Shown here: one piece after another, positions 7,393-15,131 of the stretch
Position numbering within the stretch: the first letter of the stretch is position 1
Layout of the letters: the number at the start of each line of letters is the position of its first letter
NCBI GenBank assembly: GCA_947589005.1
Contig: CANPZO010000007.1
Location: 20,132 to 84,131 of the forward strand
From: an uncultured Clostridia bacterium
GTDB taxonomy: Bacteria > Bacillota > Clostridia > UMGS1883
Direction: 5' to 3'
Length of the DNA stretch: 64,000 nucleotides
Position numbers and translations under genes: made by a program
Notes under the pieces: model-generated
What the model was told of the DNA's origin: nothing
Seen by the model: only the letters and a program-made list of their open reading frames with translations
Database searches by the model: none

Positions 7393-9003
7393 GTGAAATT
7401 CAGGGACTTATTTTTATACAGCCCGGAAAGGGACGAAGGGGTCTTTATTTTGGACGAGCCCAGCTACCCGCCCACGGACTATGACCCCCAAATGAACGAG
7501 GGCGGGCCGGAGCTGACCGGCAGCTACAAAAAGGACAAGGCCGCCTTTGACCGCGAAATGGAAAAGGACCTGAACGGCGACCTTAAGATAAGGGAGTTCA
7601 CCACGAGGGTGGCGGGCAGGGACGTAAAATGCGCCGCCTACTTTTTCGACGGACTGGTGGACAAAAGCGGAGTGAACGACTTCATTCTAAGGCCGCTTAT
7701 GCTCGGCAGCCGCGCCACGGAGATACGGTCGTATTCGGACATAATGAACGTGCTTTTGGTACAGAGCGAGGTCAAGGAGACCAATACGATAGGGACGCTG
7801 GCCTTCGATATAAATTTCGGCAGTGTAATTCTCCTTATCGAGGGCTACGGCAAGGCGATTTCCGTTGACGCGAAGGGCTGGGAGCACAGGGGCATCGAAA
7901 GCCCCGAGGTGGAAAAGGTCATTCGCGGCCCAAACGACGCCTTCAGCGAGCAGATAAGGGAAAGCACCGCCCTCATCCGCCATCTGGTGCGTAACAAAAG
8001 CCTCATCAGCAGGGAGTTTTCGGTTGGCACCATAAGCCAGACGCCGGTCTCTCTCATGTATATAAAAAATGTGGCCGGAGAGCAGCTTGTCCGTGAGGTG
8101 GAGCGGAGGATAAAATCCATTGAGGTGGACTATCTCTTTTCCTCGGCGGAGCTGGAACAGTATCTGGAGGAAAGCTCCCTCATAACCCTGCCTCAGTTCA
8201 TGGCCACCGAGCGCCCCGACCGGGCGGCCAGGGCTCTGCTGCTGGGAAGGGTGGTGGTGCTGGTGGACGGGTCGCCCTTCGCCATCGTAATGCCCACCAC
8301 GGTCTTTGAGCTTAATGAGTCCGCCGAGGACCACTACCTGCGCACCCCTTACGTAAACATGATAAGGGGGATAAGGTTCATGGCCTTTCTCTGCTCGCTG
8401 CTGCTGCCGGGCATATATGTGGCGGTGGTGAATTTCCACGGCGAGATACTGCCCACGGATATGCTCATATCCATAGTCGCCGCCCGGGACAAGGTGCCCT
8501 TCCCCACGATAGTGGAGATAATAATAATGGAGCTGTCACTGGAGATAATCCGCGAGGCCGGCGCCAGAGTGCCCACGCCCTCGGGCACCACGCTGAGCAT
8601 CGTGGGTGCCCTTATTTTGGGCCAGGCGGCGGTCAGCGCGGGCATAGTCAGCCCCATACTGATAATCATAGTTTCGATAGCGGCCATAGGCTCCTTCGCC
8701 ACGCCCAACTATTATCTGGGCATATCGGCGAGAATATTGAGGTTTATTTATATATTCCTCGGCGCGGTGGGAGGCTTCCTCGGCATAACCGCCGGAGCCT
8801 TCGTCAACGCCGTCCTCTGGACCTGCACCTACAGCGTCGGCGTGCCCATGTTTGTGCCCGTGGCGCCCATAACCAAGGGCGGCGTGCCCAAGACCCTTGT
8901 CTATCCCAGAATATGGAAGCAGGACTATCGAGACGATTACGTCAATCCCCGCCGCCGCCGGAAGCAGCAAAGCGCCAGAGGCTGGAAAAAGGATGAAAAC
9001 TGA
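7393..9003 (+). CDS. gerAA: Spore germination receptor A subunit (GerAA family)
   Basis: A 536-residue inner-spore-membrane protein. GTG 7393 is preferred: GAGG lies 8 bases upstream, whereas ATG 7387 is only 2 bases from it, and a longer frame would translate repeat E2. Residues 1-280 form the soluble N-terminal domains (FTTRVAGRDVKCAAYFFDGL, FDINFGSVILLIEGYGKA, IRGPNDAFSEQIRESTALIR); this last segment is a hallmark of the GerA family. After FAIVMPTTVFEL come four to five membrane helices, including the motif EIIREAGARVPTPSGTTLSI, and a basic tail. With gerAB and gerAC it forms a Ger receptor that opens as an ion channel on nutrient binding. The germinant cannot be predicted. Confidence 0.92.
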   Translation: MKFRDLFLYSPERDEGVFILDEPSYPPTDYDPQMNEGGPELTGSYKKDKAAFDREMEKDLNGDLKIREFTTRVAGRDVKCAAYFFDGLVDKSGVNDFILRPLMLGSRATEIRSYSDIMNVLLVQSEVKETNTIGTLAFDINFGSVILLIEGYGKAISVDAKGWEHRGIESPEVEKVIRGPNDAFSEQIRESTALIRHLVRNKSLISREFSVGTISQTPVSLMYIKNVAGEQLVREVERRIKSIEVDYLFSSAELEQYLEESSLITLPQFMATERPDRAARALLLGRVVVLVDGSPFAIVMPTTVFELNESAEDHYLRTPYVNMIRGIRFMAFLCSLLLPGIYVAVVNFHGEILPTDMLISIVAARDKVPFPTIVEIIIMELSLEIIREAGARVPTPSGTTLSIVGALILGQAAVSAGIVSPILIIIVSIAAIGSFATPNYYLGISARILRFIYIFLGAVGGFLGITAGAFVNAVLWTCTYSVGVPMFVPVAPITKGGVPKTLVYPRIWKQDYRDDYVNPRRRRKQQSARGWKKDEN

Positions 9004-9026
9004 TTTTTTTAAGGAGGCGAGGCCCT

Positions 9027-10127
9027 GTGAACGGCGGTAAGAAGATAGGCCCGGCATCCACGGCCATACTTTTCCTGAATTTGGCCATGGCAAAGTATCT
9101 GATGGTGCTGCCGCACTTTATGGTCAGCGAGGTGGGCAACAGCGCGTGGATAGTGATTTTTTTGAAGGGCCTTGCGGCGATAGGGCTGTTCCTGTTGATA
9201 GCCGCCCTGTATAAGCCCTATGTGGGCATGGGCTTGGGGGAGCTTACCCGCCGGGCGCTGACGTCTCCTTTGGGCGGGGCGCTGAACTTTATAATAGTCT
9301 GCGTTATGCTGGTAAGGGGCGGTATGCTGTTCCGTATACTGACCGAGGCTTTGCAGACCCTCGAGACCGACACCGTTACCATCGAATATGTGGGGCTGTT
9401 TGTGCTGATACCGGTGCTGATTTGCGCGCTTAAGGGCTTTAACGCCAATGTGAACGCCAGCATACTCATACTGCCCTTCACCGTGCTTTCCGTGGTGATT
9501 ATATCGGTGGCGCTGGCGCCGCACTACGAGGTGGGCAATCTGATGCCCATTTTCGGCGAGGGCGAGGGCAAGATACTCGAGACGGCCTTTCTCCGCTTCG
9601 GCGGCACCTTTGAGCTTATGTACCTGATGACCCTGTCACGGAGCATGGGAGATTACAAGACCTTCAAGCGGGGCGGTCTCATAGGCGTGGGGGCCATATC
9701 GCTTTTCTCCTTTATCTTTACCCTGATATACTGTCTGTCGGTGCCTTATCCCGTGTCAAAGAACTTTTTCTTCCCCCTGTATCAGCTCACAAGAATGATA
9801 AAGGCCGGCTCCTTTTTGCAGAGAATGGAGCCCACGGTCATCTTCGTGTGGACGGGAGTAATAATCTGCGGACTGTCCACCCTCGTAATCGCCGCGGCGG
9901 AGCTGCTGAAAAACACGTCCGGCACAAAGGGCGGAGGGGGCTTTGTGCCCCTGCTGGTAATGATAATTTTCCTCGTCGGAGTGCTGCCCCGCTCCGAGCT
10001 GGACACCTACGGGATATACAAGGTCGTCGTGAACATCAGCCACTACTTCTATATCGGCGTGATTTTGGCGGTGCTGCTCACCGCCCGTCTGCGGAAGGTG
10101 GAAAGGGGGCTCGCTTATGAGGCGTAA
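9027..10127 (+). CDS. gerAB: Spore germination receptor B subunit (GerAB family)
   Basis: A 366-residue protein starting at GTG 9027, with AAGGAGG ten bases upstream. It has about ten membrane helices with the APC-superfamily fold of GerAB proteins (GPASTAILFLNLAMAKYLMV, WIVIFLKGLAAIGLFLLIA, the FLRFGGTFELMYLM segment). By family knowledge the B subunit carries the germinant-binding pocket. It lies 23 bases after gerAA and its last 11 bases overlap the start of gerAC, so all three are expected to be made in fixed ratio in the developing forespore. Confidence 0.9.
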   Translation: MNGGKKIGPASTAILFLNLAMAKYLMVLPHFMVSEVGNSAWIVIFLKGLAAIGLFLLIAALYKPYVGMGLGELTRRALTSPLGGALNFIIVCVMLVRGGMLFRILTEALQTLETDTVTIEYVGLFVLIPVLICALKGFNANVNASILILPFTVLSVVIISVALAPHYEVGNLMPIFGEGEGKILETAFLRFGGTFELMYLMTLSRSMGDYKTFKRGGLIGVGAISLFSFIFTLIYCLSVPYPVSKNFFFPLYQLTRMIKAGSFLQRMEPTVIFVWTGVIICGLSTLVIAAAELLKNTSGTKGGGGFVPLLVMIIFLVGVLPRSELDTYGIYKVVVNISHYFYIGVILAVLLTARLRKVERGLAYEA

Positions 10128-11343
10128 GCTGCTGGCGGCGCTGCTGGCGGCGTCGGTGCTTTTGAGCGGCTGCAATATGAGCACCGAGGTCAACGACAAG
10201 GCGTACGTCATAGCGGTGGGAGTGGACAAGGGCTCCAACGGTCTGCTCAAGGTCACCTTCATGTTTGCTTATCCCAGCGGAGGAGGAGATGAGGCCGGGG
10301 GAGAAAAGGTGGACGAAAAGGACATCGTCACCGTTGAGGCCCCAAGCATTTACAGCGGCATGAGACTGCTGGACACCTTCAAAAGCAAGCGCATCGACAC
10401 CAACCACACCAAGCTGGTGGCCTTTTCTCAGGAACTGGCCGAGGACAGGGGAGTGTTCTCCCAACTGACCGACCTGGTGAACACAAGGGGCTTCAGGCCC
10501 AGCATTTATGTCTGCGTCACTCAGGAATCTCCCTCCAAGCTTTTCAACAGCATGGAGCCAAAGCAGGACGTGTTTATCGAAAAGTTCATCGAGCACCTGT
10601 TTTCCAAGGTGGCCTACAACGCCACCAGCCGCGCCTACCTCTACAACAACTATTTCAGCGCGGTGGTGGAGGACGGCAGCTATATAATGCCGCTTGTGGG
10701 CGTCACCGACAAGGAGAAGGTCAAGGAGGCCGCGGAGGATTATCCCTATAAGAAGCCCGACGATTTTGCCCTTAATTACACCGCCGACGAGGTGCCGCTC
10801 CACGGAGACGGCTCGGCCGCCCTCTGCGGCTACGGAGTTTTTGTGGACAACAAGATGGTTGGCACCCTCGGCATGATGGAGGGCACCATAGTGAAAATTC
10901 TGGAAAAAAATAAAAATGTGGGCCAGTTCTGTGTCCTTTATCCCGACCGCGACAGTTATGCCAACGTAAATTTGCAGCTCACCAACGCCCCTATCGTTAC
11001 TGTTAAGACCGGCGACGCGCCGGAAATCGACATCCGCATCCAGCTCTGGGGCGAATTTACGGGCATAGGACGGACCTTCCGAAACTCCGAGGACTACGAA
11101 AGCTTTGTCGGCTACATGAGCTCGGCCTTTGAAAGAAAGACGGAGGAGCTTTTGGAGCGCACCCGCGCGGAGTTCGGTGCCGATATTCTCGGATTTGGCG
11201 ACAAGGCCAAGGCTAACTTCCTCCGCTATCGGGAGTGGAAGGACTATAACTGGAAGGAAAAATATAAGGACGCGCGGTTCAGCGTCCATGTTGAGATAGA
11301 TATGAACGACTACGGAGAGCTGCGCTTTTCGCAGAGAAAGTAG
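10117..11343 (+). CDS. gerAC: Spore germination receptor C subunit lipoprotein (Ger(x)C family)
   Basis: A 408-residue lipoprotein. The N-terminus MRRKLLAALLAASVLLSGC is a type II signal peptide with the lipobox cysteine at residue 19. The mature protein follows the Ger(x)C family: KAYVIAVGVDKG near residue 28, TNHTKLVAFSQELAEDRG near 105, and the C-terminal domain running through WGEFTGIG to the FADILGFGDKA-like segment and WKDYNWKEKYKDARFSVHV. The subunit sits on the outer face of the inner spore membrane and is needed for receptor function. The ATG is inside the gerAB end. A small membrane ORF follows 28 bases after the stop. Confidence 0.9.
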   Translation: MRRKLLAALLAASVLLSGCNMSTEVNDKAYVIAVGVDKGSNGLLKVTFMFAYPSGGGDEAGGEKVDEKDIVTVEAPSIYSGMRLLDTFKSKRIDTNHTKLVAFSQELAEDRGVFSQLTDLVNTRGFRPSIYVCVTQESPSKLFNSMEPKQDVFIEKFIEHLFSKVAYNATSRAYLYNNYFSAVVEDGSYIMPLVGVTDKEKVKEAAEDYPYKKPDDFALNYTADEVPLHGDGSAALCGYGVFVDNKMVGTLGMMEGTIVKILEKNKNVGQFCVLYPDRDSYANVNLQLTNAPIVTVKTGDAPEIDIRIQLWGEFTGIGRTFRNSEDYESFVGYMSSAFERKTEELLERTRAEFGADILGFGDKAKANFLRYREWKDYNWKEKYKDARFSVHVEIDMNDYGELRFSQRK

Positions 11344-11371
11344 CGCGGCGTCATGAAAGGGGGCGGCGGCC

Positions 11372-11554
11372 ATAAATCTGCTGGAATACGTTACGGTCAT
11401 AATTTACGCTCTTGCGGCGGTGCGGAGCTTCTCCTTCGGGGTGTACAATCTCCGTCACGGGCGGAGCGGAGCCTTCGCCCTGACATTGCTGCTGCTGGCG
11501 GCCAGCGCCGTGCTGATGTGGCGGTACGTCATGATAAGCCTGCTGGGGAATTAG
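11372..11554 (+). CDS. Small two-helix membrane ORF, GerD-subunit-like, apparent ATA start
   Basis: A 60-codon frame ending TAG 11552-11554. No ATG, GTG or TTG lies between the upstream stop (TGA 11354-11356) and the first hydrophobic residues. The best start is ATA 11372, which has AAAGGGGG 8 bases upstream. The product would read (M)NLLEYVTVIIYALAAV, a basic loop with NLRHGRSG, a second helix (LTLLLLAASAVLMW) and a short tail ending SLLGN. Some Bacillus ger operons end with a small two-helix D protein that modulates receptor activity; position, size and topology fit this. Internal GTG codons would cut into helix 1. Coding is supported by the hydrophobic pattern and location; the ATA start is inference. 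Confidence 0.55.
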   Translation: MNLLEYVTVIIYALAAVRSFSFGVYNLRHGRSGAFALTLLLLAASAVLMWRYVMISLLGN

Positions 11555-11578
11555 CGTATATATATAACAAAAAATGTT

Positions 11579-11604
11579 CACCTCTCATATTATAATGAGA
11601 GGTG
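11579..11604 (+). promoter_or_regulatory. Hairpin that sequesters the LysM gene ribosome binding site
   Basis: A perfect 10-bp inverted repeat (CACCTCTCAT at 11579-11588, ATGAGAGGTG at 11595-11604) with loop ATTATA. The right arm contains the Shine-Dalgarno GAGAGGTG and an in-frame ATG (11595); the likely start ATG 11610 lies 5 bases after the stem. In RNA the stem would hide the ribosome binding site. Confidence 0.7.
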
Positions 11605-11609
11605 ATTTT

Positions 11610-12239
11610 ATGAGCAAATGCAACAACTGCCCCGCCGGGCAGACGCCCTACATTATAAGAAAGGGCGACACAATTTGGGCCCTGTCCCAGACCTACGCCA
11701 CCACGGTTCAGGATATACTTAATGTCAATCCCGGCCTTGACCCCGAAAACTTACAGATAGGACAGAGAATATGCCTGCCCTTTGTACCCGTGAACTATCC
11801 CGCCTGTCCCACGGGCAACTATTATGTGGTGGGCAAGGGCCAGACGTTCCTTAAGATAGCCGCCTATTTCGGAGTGAGCTATGATTTGCTCTACAAAAAT
11901 AACATGGGCATCGACCCCGACGTTCTCTTTGAGGGGCAGGTTCTCTGCATACCCGTGGCCCCCTCGCCGGTGAGGATTCGCATCAGGGACGGCGTGCTGA
12001 CCGTTACCCACAAAAACGGAGCCGTTACCAGCTGCGCGGTCAAAGGCAGCTTTACCGGCAGCGCCTGCGTCATCAACAAGCAGCTGGACATCGGCACGAG
12101 CGGCGCGCGCATACTTGACCTTTCAGACGGCGGCGCCATTTCCGGAGAGGCCAGCAGGTACGGCGGCATAGTCGTGGGCAATGAGGATATGGATAAGCTG
12201 TTCAATCTGGTGCCCGTAGGTACGGAGGTCACCGGGTAA
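11610..12239 (+). CDS. Protein with two LysM domains
   Basis: A 209-residue protein with no signal peptide. Residues 13-56 and 67-111 are LysM domains (YIIRKGDTIWALSQTYATTV...NLQIGQRICLP and YYVVGKGQTFLKIAAYFGVS...LFEGQVLCIP), which bind N-acetylglucosamine polymers such as peptidoglycan. The C-terminal 95 residues are beta-rich (VRIRIRDGVLTVTHKNGAV, GGIVVGNEDMDKLFNLVPVG) and I do not recognise them. The N-terminus CNNCPAG is Cys-rich. ATG 11610 is used because GAGAGGTG lies 5-6 bases before it; ATG 11595 in the same frame sits inside the hairpin. LysM proteins without signal peptides after ger genes suggest a spore coat or cortex role. That is inference. Confidence 0.85.
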   Translation: MSKCNNCPAGQTPYIIRKGDTIWALSQTYATTVQDILNVNPGLDPENLQIGQRICLPFVPVNYPACPTGNYYVVGKGQTFLKIAAYFGVSYDLLYKNNMGIDPDVLFEGQVLCIPVAPSPVRIRIRDGVLTVTHKNGAVTSCAVKGSFTGSACVINKQLDIGTSGARILDLSDGGAISGEASRYGGIVVGNEDMDKLFNLVPVGTEVTG

Positions 12240-12246
12240 CAGGGGA

Positions 12247-12266
12247 CGCCGCTCCCGTCAGCGGCG
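12247..12266. terminator. Possible shared hairpin between convergent genes
   Basis: CGCCGCT (12247-12253) and AGCGGCG (12260-12266) form a 7-bp stem between the LysM gene (+) and the decarboxylase (-). It overlaps the last codons of the minus-strand gene and has no clear T-run, so termination is only a possibility. Confidence 0.3.
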
Positions 12267-13613
12267 CGTGACCCAGACCTTCCCGCCGGAGACGCCGTGT
12301 ATCTCGCCGCCCAGGGCGGCTATTTCCGCGAGTGACCGGGCCGACGCCTCCGATATTATTTCGCCGGGGATGAGCTGGGCCGTTCCCGGCGGATAGACAA
12401 CCGCCTCACGGGCGCATATGCGTCCGGCGGCCTCGGACAGCGGCGCCTCCTCCGCCGGTGACATGAAGGCATCCCGTGGGGTCATCGCGGCCTCGCTTTC
12501 GGCAGGGACGAGTATCGCGGCCCTCCTTTCCGGCAGGGCGGCGTCCACCGCCGCAACTGCCTTTTTCAGCTTGACAAGTTCGTCGCGCCGGTGGAAGGGG
12601 CCGGCTATGCACACCACTCCGCCGCCGTAACTGCACTCCACGGAGATGCCGTGCTCCAGCCGCAGCATTTCCGCCCCCATGAAGGGGTCACCCCTCAAGG
12701 GCAGCACGAGGCGGCAGGGGTCCTTGTATTTTACGTGCCTGCCGGGAACGTCCGACTGCTCGGGGAAAATTTCGGCAATGCCACGGACGGCTTCGGTCCA
12801 AAGCGCCTCTCCCTTTTCCTCCATCATTGCCCGCGCCCAGTCCAGCGAGGCCATGAGTATGTAGCTGGGGGAGGAGGTCTGGTGGAGGCGGAGCGTGTAG
12901 TCCAACCTCGGGAAGCTGCCGTTTATGTGCAGATAGGCCGACTGGGTCAGGGCGGGCAGGGTCTTGTGGGCGCTGACCACCGTTATGTCCGCCCCCAGTC
13001 TCACCGCCGGCGGCGGCAGCAGGGGCGACAGGCCGTAGTGGGCCCCGTGGGCCCCGTCGATGAGCAGAGGCACGCCGTGGCCGTGGGCGATTTCGGCTAT
13101 TTTTTCCACGTCGGAGGACAGGCCGAAGTAGTTGGGCGATGTTATGTAAACCGCCGCCGCGTCGGGGTTTTCGTCGAGGGCGCGGCGCACGTCCTCCGGA
13201 TCGACGCCGCCCCACATCGCGCCGCCCTCCAAGGGCTCGGGCCTTACCCAGACGGGCACGGCCCCGCTTTGGAGCAGGGCGGAGATAAAGCTGCGGTGGC
13301 AGAAGCGGTCGCAGACTATCTTCTGTCCCTCTCTCACGGCCGCCGTTACCATGGCCAGTATGCCCCCCGAGGAGCCGTTCACCAGGAAGCGTGTTTCACC
13401 CGCGCCGAAGAACTCCGCCGCCGCTTTCTGCGCCTGAGCTATGGGGCCGCTGGGGAGGAAGAGGTTGTCGCTTTCGGGAAGCTCGGTTGTGTCGATTTTA
13501 GTCAAATCTCCGAGGCCGGACAGGGCCCGCCCGTCCAGGTGGCCGGGCATATGAAAGCCGAGCCGGTTTTTCGCGCCAAGCTCCATAAGAGCGTTATAAA
13601 GGGGAGCGTACAT
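12258..13613 (-). CDS. PLP-dependent Orn/Lys/Arg decarboxylase family protein
   Basis: A 451-residue fold-type-I PLP enzyme. ATG (13611-13613, minus) has GGAGG 7 bases upstream. The N-terminus carries NRLGFHMPGHLDG, the family signature; FLVNGSSGG near residue 78 and SPNYFG near 160 line the cofactor site; LIDGAHGAHYG near 185 holds the PLP aspartate; and SAHKTLPALTQ places the Schiff-base Lys at 217. The C-terminal domain ends in VYPPGTAQLIPGE. Such short clostridial members resemble B. subtilis YaaO/SpeA, so arginine or lysine decarboxylation feeding polyamine synthesis is possible, but the substrate is not readable. It is divergent from the small acidic gene and convergent with the LysM gene. 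Confidence 0.85.
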   Translation of the reverse strand: MYAPLYNALMELGAKNRLGFHMPGHLDGRALSGLGDLTKIDTTELPESDNLFLPSGPIAQAQKAAAEFFGAGETRFLVNGSSGGILAMVTAAVREGQKIVCDRFCHRSFISALLQSGAVPVWVRPEPLEGGAMWGGVDPEDVRRALDENPDAAAVYITSPNYFGLSSDVEKIAEIAHGHGVPLLIDGAHGAHYGLSPLLPPPAVRLGADITVVSAHKTLPALTQSAYLHINGSFPRLDYTLRLHQTSSPSYILMASLDWARAMMEEKGEALWTEAVRGIAEIFPEQSDVPGRHVKYKDPCRLVLPLRGDPFMGAEMLRLEHGISVECSYGGGVVCIAGPFHRRDELVKLKKAVAAVDAALPERRAAILVPAESEAAMTPRDAFMSPAEEAPLSEAAGRICAREAVVYPPGTAQLIPGEIISEASARSLAEIAALGGEIHGVSGGKVWVTRR

Positions 13614-13641
13614 ATTTTTTCCTCCAAATTAAAAAATGTTA

Positions 13642-13670
13642 TTGACATTTTCTGAAATAAGGGTTAAAAT
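13642..13670 (+). promoter_or_regulatory. Strong sigma-A-type promoter for the 55-residue gene
   Basis: TTGACA (13642-13647), 17 bases, TAAAAT (13665-13670), 48 bases upstream of ATG 13719. Confidence 0.7.
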
Positions 13671-13718
13671 ATAAGTGTAAGGTACAAAATAGAAATATAA
13701 ATTATTGGAGGTGTCATC

Positions 13719-13886
13719 ATGAAAAAGAAGAACAACGGCGCCGAGAGACTGGCGCAGCGTATGAATGACCGTGCTTACGCCGAGGCGTATGACGTCCCGG
13801 AGGAGCAGGTATTGCTTGACGAGGACTACATTCAGGATGACGAGGATTTTGACAGGAACAAGGACGATGAAATAAAGGGGCGGTAG
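13719..13886 (+). CDS. Small acidic protein of unknown function, 55 residues
   Basis: ATG 13719 has TTGGAGGTG 6 bases upstream and the frame ends at TAG 13884-13886. The N-terminus is basic (MKKKNNGAERLAQRMNDRAY); the rest is very acidic (LLDEDYIQDDEDFDRNKDDE). It has its own strong promoter and a terminator downstream, so it is probably expressed as a single gene. I do not recognise a family. Size, charge and lack of hydrophobic segments suggest a soluble, perhaps disordered, binding protein. Confidence 0.75.
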   Translation: MKKKNNGAERLAQRMNDRAYAEAYDVPEEQVLLDEDYIQDDEDFDRNKDDEIKGR

Positions 13887-13963
13887 AGCGCCCGCAAAAA
13901 TGCCGCGTCCGTTGGAGGGGGCGGAACCTTTTTCGGGCGCTTATGAAAAGCGATGAATTGATT

Positions 13964-13991
13964 AAAATCCCGGGTACGCGCCCGGGATTTT
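13964..13991. terminator. Bidirectional terminator
   Basis: A perfect 11-bp inverted repeat (AAAATCCCGGG at 13964-13974, CCCGGGATTTT at 13981-13991) with loop TACGCG and A/T runs on both sides. It can end both the small acidic gene (+) and the ArsR-type gene (-). Confidence 0.8.
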
Positions 13992-14033
13992 ATGTTTTTT
14001 ATCGGACTTTAAGCCCGTGGCCGAGGACGCACC

Positions 14034-15119
14034 TCATTCTCCGCCCATCCTGCGCGCCCACTCGGGGCCGCCGGCGTCGCAGCCCCGCTGAGAATAGGCG
14101 CTTAGCTCGCCGTACTTGCCGAGCACACGTATCACGCTGTCGAAGAAGCGGCGGTTTATGCTGTAATATACGGCCTTGCCGCGGCTGCGGGTCTTGAGCA
14201 TATTTGCCTTTATCATCAGGGAAAGGTGATAGTAGGCGTTGGTGCCGGAGAACTTGAGCTCCTGCTCCACGTCCTTGATGGACACCTCGCCTCGGGTCAG
14301 TATCAGATTGAGGATATCTATACGGTTCTTTTCGGCGATGGCCGTGCCGAACACGTCGAGCCGCGGCACTTCGGTCCGGCCGCGCAGGGACGCGAGCTGG
14401 TCGGCGTAGTCCTGACCCAGCAGCAAAAGCGCGTCGCCGCCGCCGATGTCCGAGGCGCGTATGCAGTTTTTGGCGTATACGCAGAATGAAACGTAGATTT
14501 TTTCCCGACGGGACAAATCAAAGGGCCAGCCGGAGAGACTCATGTCACGGTTGAACGGCTCGGGCTCAAAGGAGCTTTTCAACTCCTCGGGCGTTTTGAG
14601 CGTATAGTAAGCGGGGTCCAGCCGAGCCTTGGCGTTTAATTCGCCAATCAGCGTGTCCAGCACCTTTTGAGGGTCTATAAGCAGGGAGTAAAGGGCGGAC
14701 CTGAGCCGGTGGTCGCAGCCCGAGGCGCGGATGGCGGCGTTGATTTTTTTCATGCCGTCCGTGGTGGTCGGAGCGTCCTGCGGGCAGTTCAGCCAAAAAT
14801 CCGTCGCCGCGCGGGCCATTGTGTCCACGCCGGCAAAAGCGTCTTCCGGCCGGAACTCCTCCAGCACTTCCGGCCCGCTTTTAAAGAGGGAGCCGGTGAT
14901 AAGGCTTTTGCCGTCGTCGTTCAGGCGGAAAAAGGGCAGCAGCTCCTCCGGCACGGGGGCGACCGCCTCCCACAGACGCTCCATGAACTCCGTGTCCTCA
15001 CGGGCCTTTTCGGGATTGGTAAAATTGGCCAGACAGTGCTCCTTGTTGAAATAAAGCACAAAAAGGAAAAACAAATCGTACCTCCGCCCCGGAGCGTTTA
15101 TGAACTCTATCCTTGCCAA
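14034..15119 (-). CDS. ArsR-type winged-helix regulator with a large N-terminal domain
   Basis: A 361-residue protein with a TTG start (15117-15119, minus) that has a GGGGG run 7 bases upstream. The last 120 residues form an ArsR-like winged helix (AIAEKNRIDILNLILTRGEVSIKDVEQELKFSGT, recognition segment NAYYHLSLMIKANML, then KTRSRGKAVYYSIN). The first 240 residues are a separate mostly helical domain I do not recognise; it is far longer than the usual 100-residue ArsR protein and probably binds a ligand. No cysteine-rich metal site is seen. It follows the GH105 gene by 12 bases on the same strand, so it may control that gene in response to a sugar derivative. That link is inferred. Confidence 0.75.
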   Translation of the reverse strand: MARIEFINAPGRRYDLFFLFVLYFNKEHCLANFTNPEKAREDTEFMERLWEAVAPVPEELLPFFRLNDDGKSLITGSLFKSGPEVLEEFRPEDAFAGVDTMARAATDFWLNCPQDAPTTTDGMKKINAAIRASGCDHRLRSALYSLLIDPQKVLDTLIGELNAKARLDPAYYTLKTPEELKSSFEPEPFNRDMSLSGWPFDLSRREKIYVSFCVYAKNCIRASDIGGGDALLLLGQDYADQLASLRGRTEVPRLDVFGTAIAEKNRIDILNLILTRGEVSIKDVEQELKFSGTNAYYHLSLMIKANMLKTRSRGKAVYYSINRRFFDSVIRVLGKYGELSAYSQRGCDAGGPEWARRMGGE

Positions 15120-15131
15120 CGCAAAGCCCCC

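Noticed and set aside
12591..13655. Long + strand frame opposite the decarboxylase (about 350 codons)
   Set aside because: It has no family motif or ribosome binding site, while the minus-strand frame has a full set of PLP-enzyme motifs.
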